From JBOGFI01 sp050743365 (lineage in GTDB: Bacteria; Actinomycetota; Acidimicrobiia; IMCC26256; JACDBD01), in NCBI GenBank assembly GCA_050743365.1, contig JBOGFI010000029.1, positions 1-36,957 of the forward strand: a DNA stretch of 36,957 nt, in the 5' to 3' direction. This document shows positions 22,109 to 29,238 of the stretch, in pieces (the stretch's first letter is position 1; each line of letters opens with the position of its first letter). Both the position numbers and the translations under genes were made by a program. A model generated the notes under the pieces. The model was not told the DNA's origin. It ran no database searches and saw only the letters and a program-made list of their open reading frames with translations.

Positions 22109-22657
22109 TCAAGCCGGCGCGGTGCCCGGAAGCCGCGTCCGGCCGGCGTCGTACACGAGGCGCGCCCCCTCGACGCGTGCCTCCTCCATGGGCGGGTGCT
22201 CGGACTGCCGCCCGTCGTGGAAGAGGTGCACGACGGCCCGCGCCCGGAGCAGCACGGTCGCGTCCGCGACCAGGCGCCGGTGGCACCGCCACCACACGCT
22301 CTCGGCGCACATGACCGCGGTGGGCTGCTTGCTCGCGTCGACGAGGATGCCGTCGAGCGCGACCCCGAACGCCGGTGTCTCCATGTGGTCGGCGTAGCCG
22401 CGGAACGCGGGCTCGGTGAGCGCGGTGTGGGGCGAGTCGGGCCGGGGCGACCGCCGGCCGCCCAACCCTGGCTCCCACCGGTACCGGAGCCCGTGCTCGG
22501 GGAGCCAGCGCTCCATCTCGGGCCGGCCGAACTGGGGATGGCGGCGGCTCCCGGGATGCGAGCGGATGTCGACCACCAGCTGGATCTCGGCCTCGCGCAG
22601 GAACTGCGCGAAGCCGTCCGCCGTGAGCGTTCCGTGGCCGACGGTGTGGAGCGTCAC
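22109..22657 (-). CDS. DUF488 family protein
   Basis: 182 residues. It begins MTLHTVGHGTLTADGFAQFL with the family's TIGHG-like strand, then VVDIRSHPGSRRHPQFG. The signature CAESVWWRCHRRLVAD lies about 117-132, where Cys and the RxCHR motif are invariant in the family. The DUF488 fold is uncharacterised; the Cys/His cluster suggests metal or thiol chemistry. The GTG start overlaps the stop of the kinase gene as GTGA (22654-22657), making it the third gene of a coupled operon. No transmembrane part. Confidence 0.88.
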   Translation of the reverse strand: MTLHTVGHGTLTADGFAQFLREAEIQLVVDIRSHPGSRRHPQFGRPEMERWLPEHGLRYRWEPGLGGRRSPRPDSPHTALTEPAFRGYADHMETPAFGVALDGILVDASKQPTAVMCAESVWWRCHRRLVADATVLLRARAVVHLFHDGRQSEHPPMEEARVEGARLVYDAGRTRLPGTAPA

Positions 22658-23334
22658 CGGCGCGTGTTCGCGACCAGACGGCGGATCGCCCGTTGCTCCA
22701 CCGCGCGCATGTTGGGATCAGCGAGCTTGTAGCCGGCGGCGGCGTCGAGGTGGGCCATCACCTCGTCGCGCACGAACCGGGCCAGGAACGGCCGGGCGAA
22801 GAGCGAGCGCCCGACCGCCGCCAGGAGCTTCGTGAACGCCCCCTCGTCGGGCCGGCCGGCCATGATGAGCAGCCACGTGAGCGCGACGTCGACGTTGCCG
22901 TCGCCGCGGGCGGCGTTGCTCCAGTCGATCACGACCGGTCCGTCGGGCCCCAGGATGACGTTCAGCGGGTGCAGGTCGAGGTGGATGATGACGGCGCCGT
23001 CGCCCAGCGGCGTGCCCAGCCACGCGGGGGCGGGGATGTCGTGGAGGCGATGGTGCAGGGACGCGAGCGTCCGGGCGTGCTGTCGGAGCCGCCAGGGCCG
23101 GCGGGCCATGTCGTCCACCATGGTGGGGCCGTCGATCCGGTCCATGACGAGGTCGGTCTCGGTGAGGTCGTGCACCCGCGGGACCGGGTACCCGTCGGCC
23201 CGCGCCCGCTCCATCACTCCGGCCTCGCGTGGGGTGCACGACGGTCGGCGGTAACGGCGGAGCACCCGTGTCCGGTCGAGGGCGTACACGTCGGCGGCGC
23301 GCCCCCTGCCGAGCAGCGGGCCGGGCTGGCTCAC
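22654..23334 (-). CDS. APH/choline-kinase-type phosphotransferase
   Basis: 226 residues, short for the family. It opens VSQPGPLLGRGRAADVYALD, a glycine-rich nucleotide loop, then VLRRYRR with the ATP-binding Arg/Lys position. The Brenner motif is HLDLHPLNVIL and the metal-binding Asp is in VVIDWSNAARG. These are the marks of aminoglycoside-phosphotransferase-like kinases acting on small alcohols or sugars. The substrate is unknown; antibiotic resistance should not be assumed. The GTG start is chosen because it sits in a GTGA overlap with the DUF429 stop. Translation of DUF429, this gene and DUF488 is coupled. Confidence 0.82.
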   Translation of the reverse strand: MSQPGPLLGRGRAADVYALDRTRVLRRYRRPSCTPREAGVMERARADGYPVPRVHDLTETDLVMDRIDGPTMVDDMARRPWRLRQHARTLASLHHRLHDIPAPAWLGTPLGDGAVIIHLDLHPLNVILGPDGPVVIDWSNAARGDGNVDVALTWLLIMAGRPDEGAFTKLLAAVGRSLFARPFLARFVRDEVMAHLDAAAGYKLADPNMRAVEQRAIRRLVANTRR

Positions 23335-23984
23335 CACCAGATCTCCATGCGCAGCCCGCGGCGGTCGAGCGATGGCGCTTCGGGGACGTGCCCGGCCGTG
23401 CCCGCCACGATGCGGCGGGCGCCCCACAGGGCCGCGCCCGCGTCGAGGAGGTCGTCCTGCCCGGCACCCGGGAGGCGCTGGGGGACCTCGATACCCGCCC
23501 GCCGTAGCAGGGCTCGGCGCGCGTCACGGCCGGCTCGGCGCCGCTTGCTCGCGCGGACCGGCTGACCGCCGCTCATCGTGTGGAAGCACAGCTCCGGGTG
23601 CACCTCGCGCACCCGGAGCTGCAGCGCGGGCGTCATCACCCGGTCGACATCACGGACCTTGGGAATGATGTTGAAGGCCTGGATGGTCATGGGGCAGCTC
23701 TGCGTCTGCGCCTCCCGCAACGTCTGCGCGCCCAAGGCGCGACGCGGCGGCGCCGAGAACACGGAGGATGCCTTCGAGGGAAGCTGCCGGCGTGCTGCCC
23801 TGTCGGCTTCGCGGCCACCCGCCACGTACTCGTCGAGCAGCCCGATCGGCATGTCGACGGCGACGATCGTGTCGTCGGCGAGGGCGTCGAGCACGGCGGC
23901 GAAGTCGGGGCAGACGAACGCGTCGCCGTCGGTGACGACCACCCAGCCGCCCCGGCACCCGTCGACTCCCGCCACCCGCGCCAC
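23331..23984 (-). CDS. DUF429 domain protein (predicted RNase H-like fold)
   Basis: 217 residues. It starts VARVAGVDGCRGGWVVVTDG, the family's first strand with D-G-C-R-G-G-W. It continues IVAVDMPIGLLDEY (D-x-P-I-G), FSAPPRRALGAQTLREAQTQ, IPKVRDVDRVMTP, VREVHPELCFHTMSGG (E-x-HPE) and GAGQDDLLDAGAALWGARRI (D-D-x-x-D-A). The conserved acidic residues fit a predicted RNase H-like nuclease fold, but no biochemistry is known to me. It is the first gene of the operon with a kinase and DUF488. The GTG start has TAACCT seven bases upstream and no usable ribosome site. Confidence 0.85.
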   Translation of the reverse strand: MARVAGVDGCRGGWVVVTDGDAFVCPDFAAVLDALADDTIVAVDMPIGLLDEYVAGGREADRAARRQLPSKASSVFSAPPRRALGAQTLREAQTQSCPMTIQAFNIIPKVRDVDRVMTPALQLRVREVHPELCFHTMSGGQPVRASKRRRAGRDARRALLRRAGIEVPQRLPGAGQDDLLDAGAALWGARRIVAGTAGHVPEAPSLDRRGLRMEIWW

Positions 23985-23991
23985 GCCTCCG

Positions 23992-24005
23992 AGGTTACGT
24001 AGCCT
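23992..24005. promoter_or_regulatory. Divergent overlapping promoter with TACGTA core
   Basis: AGGTTACGTAGCCT is an imperfect palindrome (one mismatched pair). Read leftward it gives TAACCT, seven bases before the DUF429 GTG. Read rightward it gives TAGCCT (24000-24005), nine bases before the amine-oxidase GTG. The two -10 boxes share the central sequence, so the two polymerases should exclude each other. Confidence 0.5.
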
Positions 24006-24014
24006 GGGCCGTCC

Positions 24015-25370
24015 GTGGCCGAACGCATCGAAGTCGACGTGGTGGTGGTGGGCGCCGGGCTCGCCGGCCTCACCGTGGCCCGCCAGCTCGCGGGGGCGGG
24101 GCAGGAGGTGGTGGTGCTCGAGGCGCGCGGCCGCGTGGGCGGGCGGGTGCTCAACCACAAGCTCGGCGACGGCACCGTGGTCGAGGTCGGGGGCCAGTGG
24201 ATCGGTCCCACCCAGCTGCGGATGGAGAAGCTCGTCGCCGACCTCGGCCTCGAGACGTTCCCGACCTACAGCACGGGCGAGCTCATCCTCCGCTTCGGTG
24301 ACCAGACGGCCCGCTACCGCGGCACGATCCCGCGTACCGGCCCGCTCGTGCTCGCCGACATGGCGCAGGCACAGACGCGCTTCGACCGGCTCGCCCGGCG
24401 CGTGCCGCTCGAGGCCCCTTGGGCGGCCGATCGGGCCGAGGACTGGGACGCCGAGACCTTCGCCACCTGGATCAGGCGCAACGTACGCACCCGGAACGCG
24501 CGGGAGCTGTTCAACCTGTACGCGGCGGCGGTGTTCGCCGCCGAGCCGTCCGACTTCTCGCTGCTGCACGCGCTCTTCTATACGCATTCGGGTGGCGGCA
24601 TCGACCGGGTCGCCGGCACGCGGGGCGGCGCCCAGCAGGACCGCTTCGTCGGTGGCTCGCAACTCGTCCCGATCCGCCTTGCCGAACGGCTCGGGGAGCG
24701 GGTACGGCTCGGCGCCCCCGTCCGCCGCATCGAGCATCGCGACGCGGGAGTGACCGTGCTCGCCGAGGGTGTGCTGGTCAGCGCGCGCCACGTCGTGGTC
24801 GCGGTGCCGCCCACCCTTGCCGCCCGTATCGTGTACGAGCCGGCGTTGCCGGCCTTTCGCGACCAGCTCACGCAGCGGCTCCCGGCCGGGTCGGTCATCA
24901 AGTGCAACGTCGTGTACGACGCGCCGTTCTGGCGCGACGAGGGCCTCACCGGGCAGGCCAACGCCGATCGCGGCCCGGTCAAGGTGACCTTCGACAACTC
25001 GCCCCCGTCGGGCTCTCCCGGGATCCTGCTCGGCTTCCTCGAAGGCGAGCACGCCCGCCGCCTCAACCGGGTGAGCCCGGCCCAGCGCCGCCAGGCGGTC
25101 ATCGGGTCGCTGGTCGACTTCTTCGGGCCCCGGGCGAAGCAGACGGTCGACTACGTCGAGCTCGACTGGTCGGAGGAGGAGTGGACCCGCGGCTGCTACG
25201 GGGCGCACTTCCCGACCGGGGTGTGGACGCAATACGGTCCCGCGCTGCGCGCGCCGGTCGGACGCGTCCACTGGGCAGGCGCCGAGACCGCGACTGTCTG
25301 GAGCGGGTACATGGACGGGGCGGTGCAGTCGGGCGAGCGGGCCGCGGCCGAGATCCTCGCCGCCGGCTGA
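24015..25370 (+). CDS. Flavin-containing amine oxidase
   Basis: 451 residues. The FAD dinucleotide motif is VDVVVVGAGLAGLTVARQLA (residues 7-26), followed by EARGRVGGRV and VEVGGQWIGPTQLRM. This is the flavin monoamine oxidase arrangement. The C-terminal FAD-contacting block is VHWAGAETATVWSGYMDGAV (about 418-437). A W-T-R-G-C-Y-G stretch contains the Cys that in MAO-A/B links covalently to FAD. The enzyme would oxidise a primary or secondary amine to an imine with hydrogen peroxide. The substrate is unknown. It is divergent from the DUF429 operon. Confidence 0.92.
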   Translation: MAERIEVDVVVVGAGLAGLTVARQLAGAGQEVVVLEARGRVGGRVLNHKLGDGTVVEVGGQWIGPTQLRMEKLVADLGLETFPTYSTGELILRFGDQTARYRGTIPRTGPLVLADMAQAQTRFDRLARRVPLEAPWAADRAEDWDAETFATWIRRNVRTRNARELFNLYAAAVFAAEPSDFSLLHALFYTHSGGGIDRVAGTRGGAQQDRFVGGSQLVPIRLAERLGERVRLGAPVRRIEHRDAGVTVLAEGVLVSARHVVVAVPPTLAARIVYEPALPAFRDQLTQRLPAGSVIKCNVVYDAPFWRDEGLTGQANADRGPVKVTFDNSPPSGSPGILLGFLEGEHARRLNRVSPAQRRQAVIGSLVDFFGPRAKQTVDYVELDWSEEEWTRGCYGAHFPTGVWTQYGPALRAPVGRVHWAGAETATVWSGYMDGAVQSGERAAAEILAAG

Positions 25371-25395
25371 CGGGCTCCCAGTCAGCGCACGGCGG

Positions 25396-26340
25396 TCAGC
25401 GCTTGGGGTGCGCGGCGAAGAAGTCCCAGATCGCCGGGGTGGCGTCGAACGCGTTGCTCGGCGGGTCGAAAGGCGCGGGGAGGCGCTGGCCCCCGGGCCA
25501 GGAATGTCCGCCGCCGGCGATCGTGACGAGCTCGACCGCAGTACCGTCGTCGCACACCGCCCACGACTCGGTCGTGACCCCGCCGCCCTCGTTGACGGTC
25601 GGATCGCCGGCGCACCCGTCGATCTCGACCCAGCGTTCGACGCCGTCGCGCGCCGGTGGCCAATCGATCGCGACCACCCCCTTCTCGCCGGCGCCACCCA
25701 CGAAGGGGATGTTCTCGTCGGCGAGCCCGTGGATGTGGAGCAGCGACACCAGCGAGCCCGGACGGCACTCGATCGGGAGGGTGGCCGCGAGCGGTGCCAC
25801 CGCGGCGAACCGGTCGGCGGCGTCGCAGGCGAGGCGGTAGGCCATGAGCCCGCCGTTCGACAGGCCGGTCGCGTAGACCCGCCGCCGGTCGAGGTCGTAC
25901 TCCGCGGCGACGTCGTCGACGAGCGCGACCACGAAGACGACGTCGTCGACGCCGTCCCGCTGCGCCGGCCCGCAGCAGATGCCGGCGTTCCAGGTGCGGC
26001 CGACGCCGTCGGGTGCCGCGGTGAGGAACCCGCGGTCCTCGGCCTCGCGGTCCCACCTGCCCACACGCACCGCACCCGTCCCGGTACCGAAGCCGCCGTG
26101 GAGCACCACCACGAGCGGCGCCGGCCGGGACCGGTCGAGCGACCCGGGAACGTACAGCCGGTAGGTGCGTTGCCGCCCACCGACCTCGACGACGCGGTCC
26201 GCGACCTCGGGCGAGCCCGTGGTGACCGGTGGAGCCGAGCGCTCGGGTCGTGGCCGGTCGCGGACCCGGTCTTCCTCCGACGAGCAGGCGACGACCGCGA
26301 CGAGCGCGATCCATAAGGCGCTGGCTGCTGCTCTCCACAT
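25396..26340 (-). CDS. Secreted esterase, polyhydroxybutyrate-depolymerase (LpqC/esterase PHB) family
   Basis: 314 residues. A hydrophobic signal ending in VVAC (Cys19) predicts a lipoprotein. The alpha/beta-hydrolase parts are LVVVLHGGFGTGTGAVRVGR (oxyanion HGG), GLSNGGLMAYRLACDAADRF (nucleophile Ser in G-x-S-x-G), HIHGLADENIPF (Asp) and GGGHSWPGG (His). It matches the PHB depolymerase/feruloyl esterase (Esterase_phb) family. ICCGPAQRDGVDDVVFV is typical of it. Possible substrates are short polyesters or plant-wall feruloyl esters. The ATG at 26340 has TACCCT seven bases upstream and no ribosome site. Confidence 0.88.
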   Translation of the reverse strand: MWRAAASALWIALVAVVACSSEEDRVRDRPRPERSAPPVTTGSPEVADRVVEVGGRQRTYRLYVPGSLDRSRPAPLVVVLHGGFGTGTGAVRVGRWDREAEDRGFLTAAPDGVGRTWNAGICCGPAQRDGVDDVVFVVALVDDVAAEYDLDRRRVYATGLSNGGLMAYRLACDAADRFAAVAPLAATLPIECRPGSLVSLLHIHGLADENIPFVGGAGEKGVVAIDWPPARDGVERWVEIDGCAGDPTVNEGGGVTTESWAVCDDGTAVELVTIAGGGHSWPGGQRLPAPFDPPSNAFDATPAIWDFFAAHPKR

Positions 26341-26347
26341 CGAGAGC

Positions 26348-26367
26348 AGGGTACCGACGCGTAGACT
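26348..26367. promoter_or_regulatory. Divergent pair of leaderless -10 boxes
   Basis: In the 33-bp gap between the esterase (start 26340, minus) and the next gene (start 26374, plus), TACCCT on the minus strand (26353-26348) is seven bases from its ATG. TAGACT on the plus strand (26362-26367) is six bases from its GTG. Neither gene has a ribosome site. Confidence 0.5.
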
Positions 26368-26373
26368 GCATGC

Positions 26374-27384
26374 GTGCCCGTCCTCGACGAGCGCCACGAC
26401 TTCGCCCACCCGGTCGAAGGCGACACCGCGTGGAGCGAGTCGTACTACTTCAACTGCTACGACCCGGTCACCGACACCGGCTTCTTCTCGCGTATCGGGG
26501 TTCGTCCCAACGAGGGGACGATGGACGTGGGGCTCTCGGTGTGGCTCCCGGGCGAGGAGCTCGCTCGCGTTGTTGCCGTACGGGAGTGCCGCGCGATGAC
26601 CGACTCCGAGCTCGAGGTGGGCGGTGTGCGCTATGAGCGAATCGAGCCGATGCGGGAGTGGCGCCTGACCGCGGACGCCGACGGCGCGGTGCGCAACCTC
26701 GCCCACCCCGCGTCGGTGGAACGGACCACCCGCCTGTCGCTCGAGGTGCGGTTCGACGCGCTGATGCCGGCCGTGGGCGGCGACGGGCAGGGGCGGGCGG
26801 GCTCGGGGGCGAGCGCGGCCACGGGCCAGACCGTGGGGAAGGGCCACCTCGAGCAGGCGGGCGGTTGGACGGGCTGGATCACTGCCGGGGGCGAGCGCTG
26901 GGAGCTCGCCGACGGGCGCGGCAACCGCGACAAGTCGTGGGGCCCTCGCCGGTGGGGCGGGCCCCGCATGTGGCGGTGGTTCTCGATCAACCTGGGCGAC
27001 CCCCACGCGTTTCCCGACGAGCAGGTGCACTTCGGCGGCATCCGGATCGGCACCGAGCTCGGCGACCTGCACCGCGGCTGGGTGTGGCGTGACGGCGCGC
27101 ACGCGGGCGTCAAGGAGTGGGACGTGAAGACCGAGCTCGCCGACGACGGCCTGACGCACCGGGTGAGCCACGTGCGTGCGACCGACAAGCTGGACCGCGT
27201 GCACGAGTTGCGGGGTGACCTGCTGCGGGTGGCCCCGGGCACGGTGAACGAACGCGACGGCCGCCGCTCGGTGGTCAACGAGGGCCTCGCTCGCTGGTCC
27301 TACGAGGGCCTGACCGGGTACGGGATCTCCGAGTACCTCCACCAGCTCGACGAGTCGGGGAAGCCCGTCGTCCCGATCGAGTAG
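26374..27384 (+). CDS. CrtC/AttH-like (DUF7064/7065-type) protein, function uncertain
   Basis: 336 residues. The protein is beta-rich with tryptophan and glycine clusters: AWSESYYFNCYDPVTDTGFF near the start, GNRDKSWGPRRWGG (about 188-201), MWRWFSINLGDPHAF, HFGGIRIG, HRGWVWRDG and VNEGLARWSYEGLTGYGISE near the end. This is the pattern of two-domain lipocalin-like proteins related to hydroxyneurosporene synthase (CrtC) and AttH, often found with fatty-acid or steroid genes. No catalytic residue can be named. Amine oxidase and esterase genes are adjacent, but a joint pathway is not evident. Confidence 0.6.
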   Translation: MPVLDERHDFAHPVEGDTAWSESYYFNCYDPVTDTGFFSRIGVRPNEGTMDVGLSVWLPGEELARVVAVRECRAMTDSELEVGGVRYERIEPMREWRLTADADGAVRNLAHPASVERTTRLSLEVRFDALMPAVGGDGQGRAGSGASAATGQTVGKGHLEQAGGWTGWITAGGERWELADGRGNRDKSWGPRRWGGPRMWRWFSINLGDPHAFPDEQVHFGGIRIGTELGDLHRGWVWRDGAHAGVKEWDVKTELADDGLTHRVSHVRATDKLDRVHELRGDLLRVAPGTVNERDGRRSVVNEGLARWSYEGLTGYGISEYLHQLDESGKPVVPIE

Positions 27385-27412
27385 CGACCTGCCTTCCGAC
27401 GACCCTCGCCCG

Positions 27413-28387
27413 TCAGTCTCGGGGCACGAGCTCGCCCAGCCGGGCCCGCAGGTCGCGCTCGAACGCGAGGATCTCGGGCGCCGCCGCGCGCGACTTCAGC
27501 TCGCGCAGGCGCGGGTACCCGGCGTCGCGCTCGGCGTCCCACTCGTCGGCGAAGCGACCCGAGGTGATGTGGTCGAGGATCTCGCGCATCGTGGACGCAA
27601 CCTCATACCGGTCGTAGTGGCCGGCCCGGGTGAGCTGGCCGTACTGGCTGGTGGGGGAGTGGTGGTCCATCTGCACCGCGTTGCCCTCGAGGCGCACGAG
27701 CCGCAGCGTGCGCTCGGTCTCCCCTGACAGGAGCAGCTCGGTGATGATCGCCTCCAGCGGGACCCCGGCCTCGAGCAGCACCTGCACGAACGACTTGTGC
27801 ACGTGCTGGAGGACGGGCGCCAGCACCTGCTCGGCGGCCAGGTCGACCGTCGCCTCCTGCATGGGCGTGAGCTCGATGCCACCCTGGCGCAGGCCGCCGA
27901 TGGCGCGGGCGATTGCCAGCGTCCGGGGCCTCGCGGTGCCGGTGACGTCACGCTGTACGCCGACCGCGGTGATGAAGCCGACGCCCTCCTCGTAGCAGCG
28001 GCGCACCTCCGGCCCGAGCATGCGGGGAGCGACCATCCCCACGTCACACTCCGGGTCGATGCGCCTGAACGCGAGCGTGTAGCCGCTCGCCACGATCACG
28101 AGCGCGTCCGGCTTCGGCTCGACCGGGAGGCCCGGGATCACGTCGTCGGGGACGAGCATGCAGACGACGTCGGCCTTCCCCGCCTCCACGACCTCGCTCG
28201 TCACGAACCCGTCGGCCTCGGCCCGCTCACGCGTCTCGTCCGCCCGGACGCACACCCGCACGTCGAGGCCCGAGTCGCGCAGGTTCAGCGCCCAGGAGCG
28301 ACCCTGGTTGCCGTAGCCGACCGCGGCGACGCTCGCTCCGGCCAGCGCCCCGGGATCGGCGTCGCGCTCGTAGAAGATCGTCGTCAC
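27413..28387 (-). CDS. ilvC: Ketol-acid reductoisomerase, divergent paralog
   Basis: 324 residues. The N-terminal Rossmann part reads IFYERDADPGALAGASVAAV and then GYGNQGRSWALNLRDSGLDV (about 23-42). It continues VRADETRERAEADGF, VCMLVPDDVIPGL and MVAPRMLGPEVRRCYEEGVG. The knotted domain keeps the metal ligands D and E in ATVDLAAEQVLAPV and the Ser/Tyr stretch SPTSQYGQL. The second-helix pair of glutamates is only partly kept (EAIITELLLSGE). The cofactor loop has Asp/Glu where NADPH enzymes have Ser, which suggests NADH use. No other ilv gene is near. The GTG at 28387 is chosen for its GGGAGG; the ATG upstream lies in the -10 box TAACAT. Confidence 0.78.
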   Translation of the reverse strand: MTTIFYERDADPGALAGASVAAVGYGNQGRSWALNLRDSGLDVRVCVRADETRERAEADGFVTSEVVEAGKADVVCMLVPDDVIPGLPVEPKPDALVIVASGYTLAFRRIDPECDVGMVAPRMLGPEVRRCYEEGVGFITAVGVQRDVTGTARPRTLAIARAIGGLRQGGIELTPMQEATVDLAAEQVLAPVLQHVHKSFVQVLLEAGVPLEAIITELLLSGETERTLRLVRLEGNAVQMDHHSPTSQYGQLTRAGHYDRYEVASTMREILDHITSGRFADEWDAERDAGYPRLRELKSRAAAPEILAFERDLRARLGELVPRD

Positions 28388-28412
28388 CGTCGAACCTCCC
28401 GTGCGACGGCGC

Positions 28413-28418
28413 ATGTTA
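28413..28418 (-). promoter_or_regulatory. Promoter -10 box (TAACAT) of the reductoisomerase gene
   Basis: TAACAT on the minus strand would give a transcript start near 28406 and a leader of about 20 bases containing GGGAGG. It covers the alternative upstream ATG, so that ATG is unlikely to be used. Confidence 0.4.
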
Positions 28419-28482
28419 GGTGAGCGGCGATCGAGGACGGCAGCGCAGCGGGGCGCGACGGGTATCGGGGCCTTTGCGGAGG

Positions 28483-28488
28483 TATGAT
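28483..28488 (+). promoter_or_regulatory. Promoter -10 box (TATGAT) of the first proline-rich paralog
   Basis: TATGAT is close to the consensus. The surrounding 20 bases (28481-28500) recur before the second paralog 710 bp later (29191-29210), where the box is TACGAC. The promoter region was evidently duplicated together with the gene. Confidence 0.5.
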
Positions 28489-28529
28489 CGAACTGTCCGG
28501 TGTGAGCCGGGGCGGGAGTGGGAGGCCCG

Positions 28530-29201
28530 GTGGGGGAGAGGACGTCTCGTCTTCCCTACCCCCGCGCGCTCTGCGCGAGCGCCCTCGCGCTGGGCGCGTA
28601 CGTGGCCGGGACCCCGGCGGCTGGCGCTCTGCCCATCGACCCGCCCCCGGTCACGCAGGTGCTGCTTGCGCCGCCGACGCTCCCGGCTATACCTCCGCCG
28701 ACTCGGCCCGCCTTGCCCGGTGGTGGTCTTCCCGGCGGCGGCCTCCCGGATGGCGACCTCTCCGTCGGTCTGCCCACGGGCGCGTGGCCGGGTATCGGGA
28801 GCAGCGTGGCGGCGGGTGTACCCGCCGGCGCGGCGGTGCCCGCGAGTGGCGCGCCACCGTCCGCGCCGGACGAGCCGGCGCCGTTCGATCCGGGCGACCG
28901 GACGAATGTGCTCGCCGTTCTCGGGCTCCTGGAGGTGGATCCGGTCGCGGTGGCTTGCATCGCGGCGGCGAGCGCCGGCCTCCCGGCCTCTCCGTCGTGT
29001 AGCTCCGCGGCTCCGCGGTCGGGTGGCGACGACGTCGGGATGCTCCCCATCAACGGCGCCCAGAGCATGGTGCTGGTGGTCACCGGCGCGGCCCTGATGG
29101 GAGTGGGGGCGTTCTTCGTCGGGCTGGCGCGCCGATCGTCGGCGGGTGGCAGGCGCGACATTTTCGCGGGGTTGGCGACGGCTTCGCGGGGGTACGACTG
29201 A
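28530..29201 (+). CDS. Secreted, C-terminally anchored proline-rich protein, paralog 1 (unknown family)
   Basis: 223 residues. The signal peptide (RALCASALALGAYVAGTPAA, about residues 12-31) is followed by a Pro/Leu/Gly-rich linker (PPTLPAIPPPTRPALPGGGL). A conserved core comes next: DPGDRTNVLAVLGLLEVDPV, then AVACIAAASAGLPASPSC with two cysteines. The end has a hydrophobic helix (SMVLVVTGAALMGVGAFFVG) and an Arg-rich tail, so it should be exported and held in the membrane by its C-terminus. The GTG at 28530 has GGGAGG four bases upstream and aligns with the start of paralog 2. No known domain. Confidence 0.72.
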   Translation: MGERTSRLPYPRALCASALALGAYVAGTPAAGALPIDPPPVTQVLLAPPTLPAIPPPTRPALPGGGLPGGGLPDGDLSVGLPTGAWPGIGSSVAAGVPAGAAVPASGAPPSAPDEPAPFDPGDRTNVLAVLGLLEVDPVAVACIAAASAGLPASPSCSSAAPRSGGDDVGMLPINGAQSMVLVVTGAALMGVGAFFVGLARRSSAGGRRDIFAGLATASRGYD

Positions 29202-29238
29202 AGTGTCCGGTGCGAGCCGGTGAGGCTGGGAGGCTTCT

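Noticed and set aside
22654..23334. Aminoglycoside resistance gene
   Set aside because: It is only an APH-fold kinase by motif, short, and coupled to two genes of unknown function. Nothing points to antibiotics.
25396..27342. Long minus-strand frame that would extend the esterase by over 300 residues
   Set aside because: The extension is antisense to the CrtC/AttH-like gene. The signal peptide and lipobox start at 26340.
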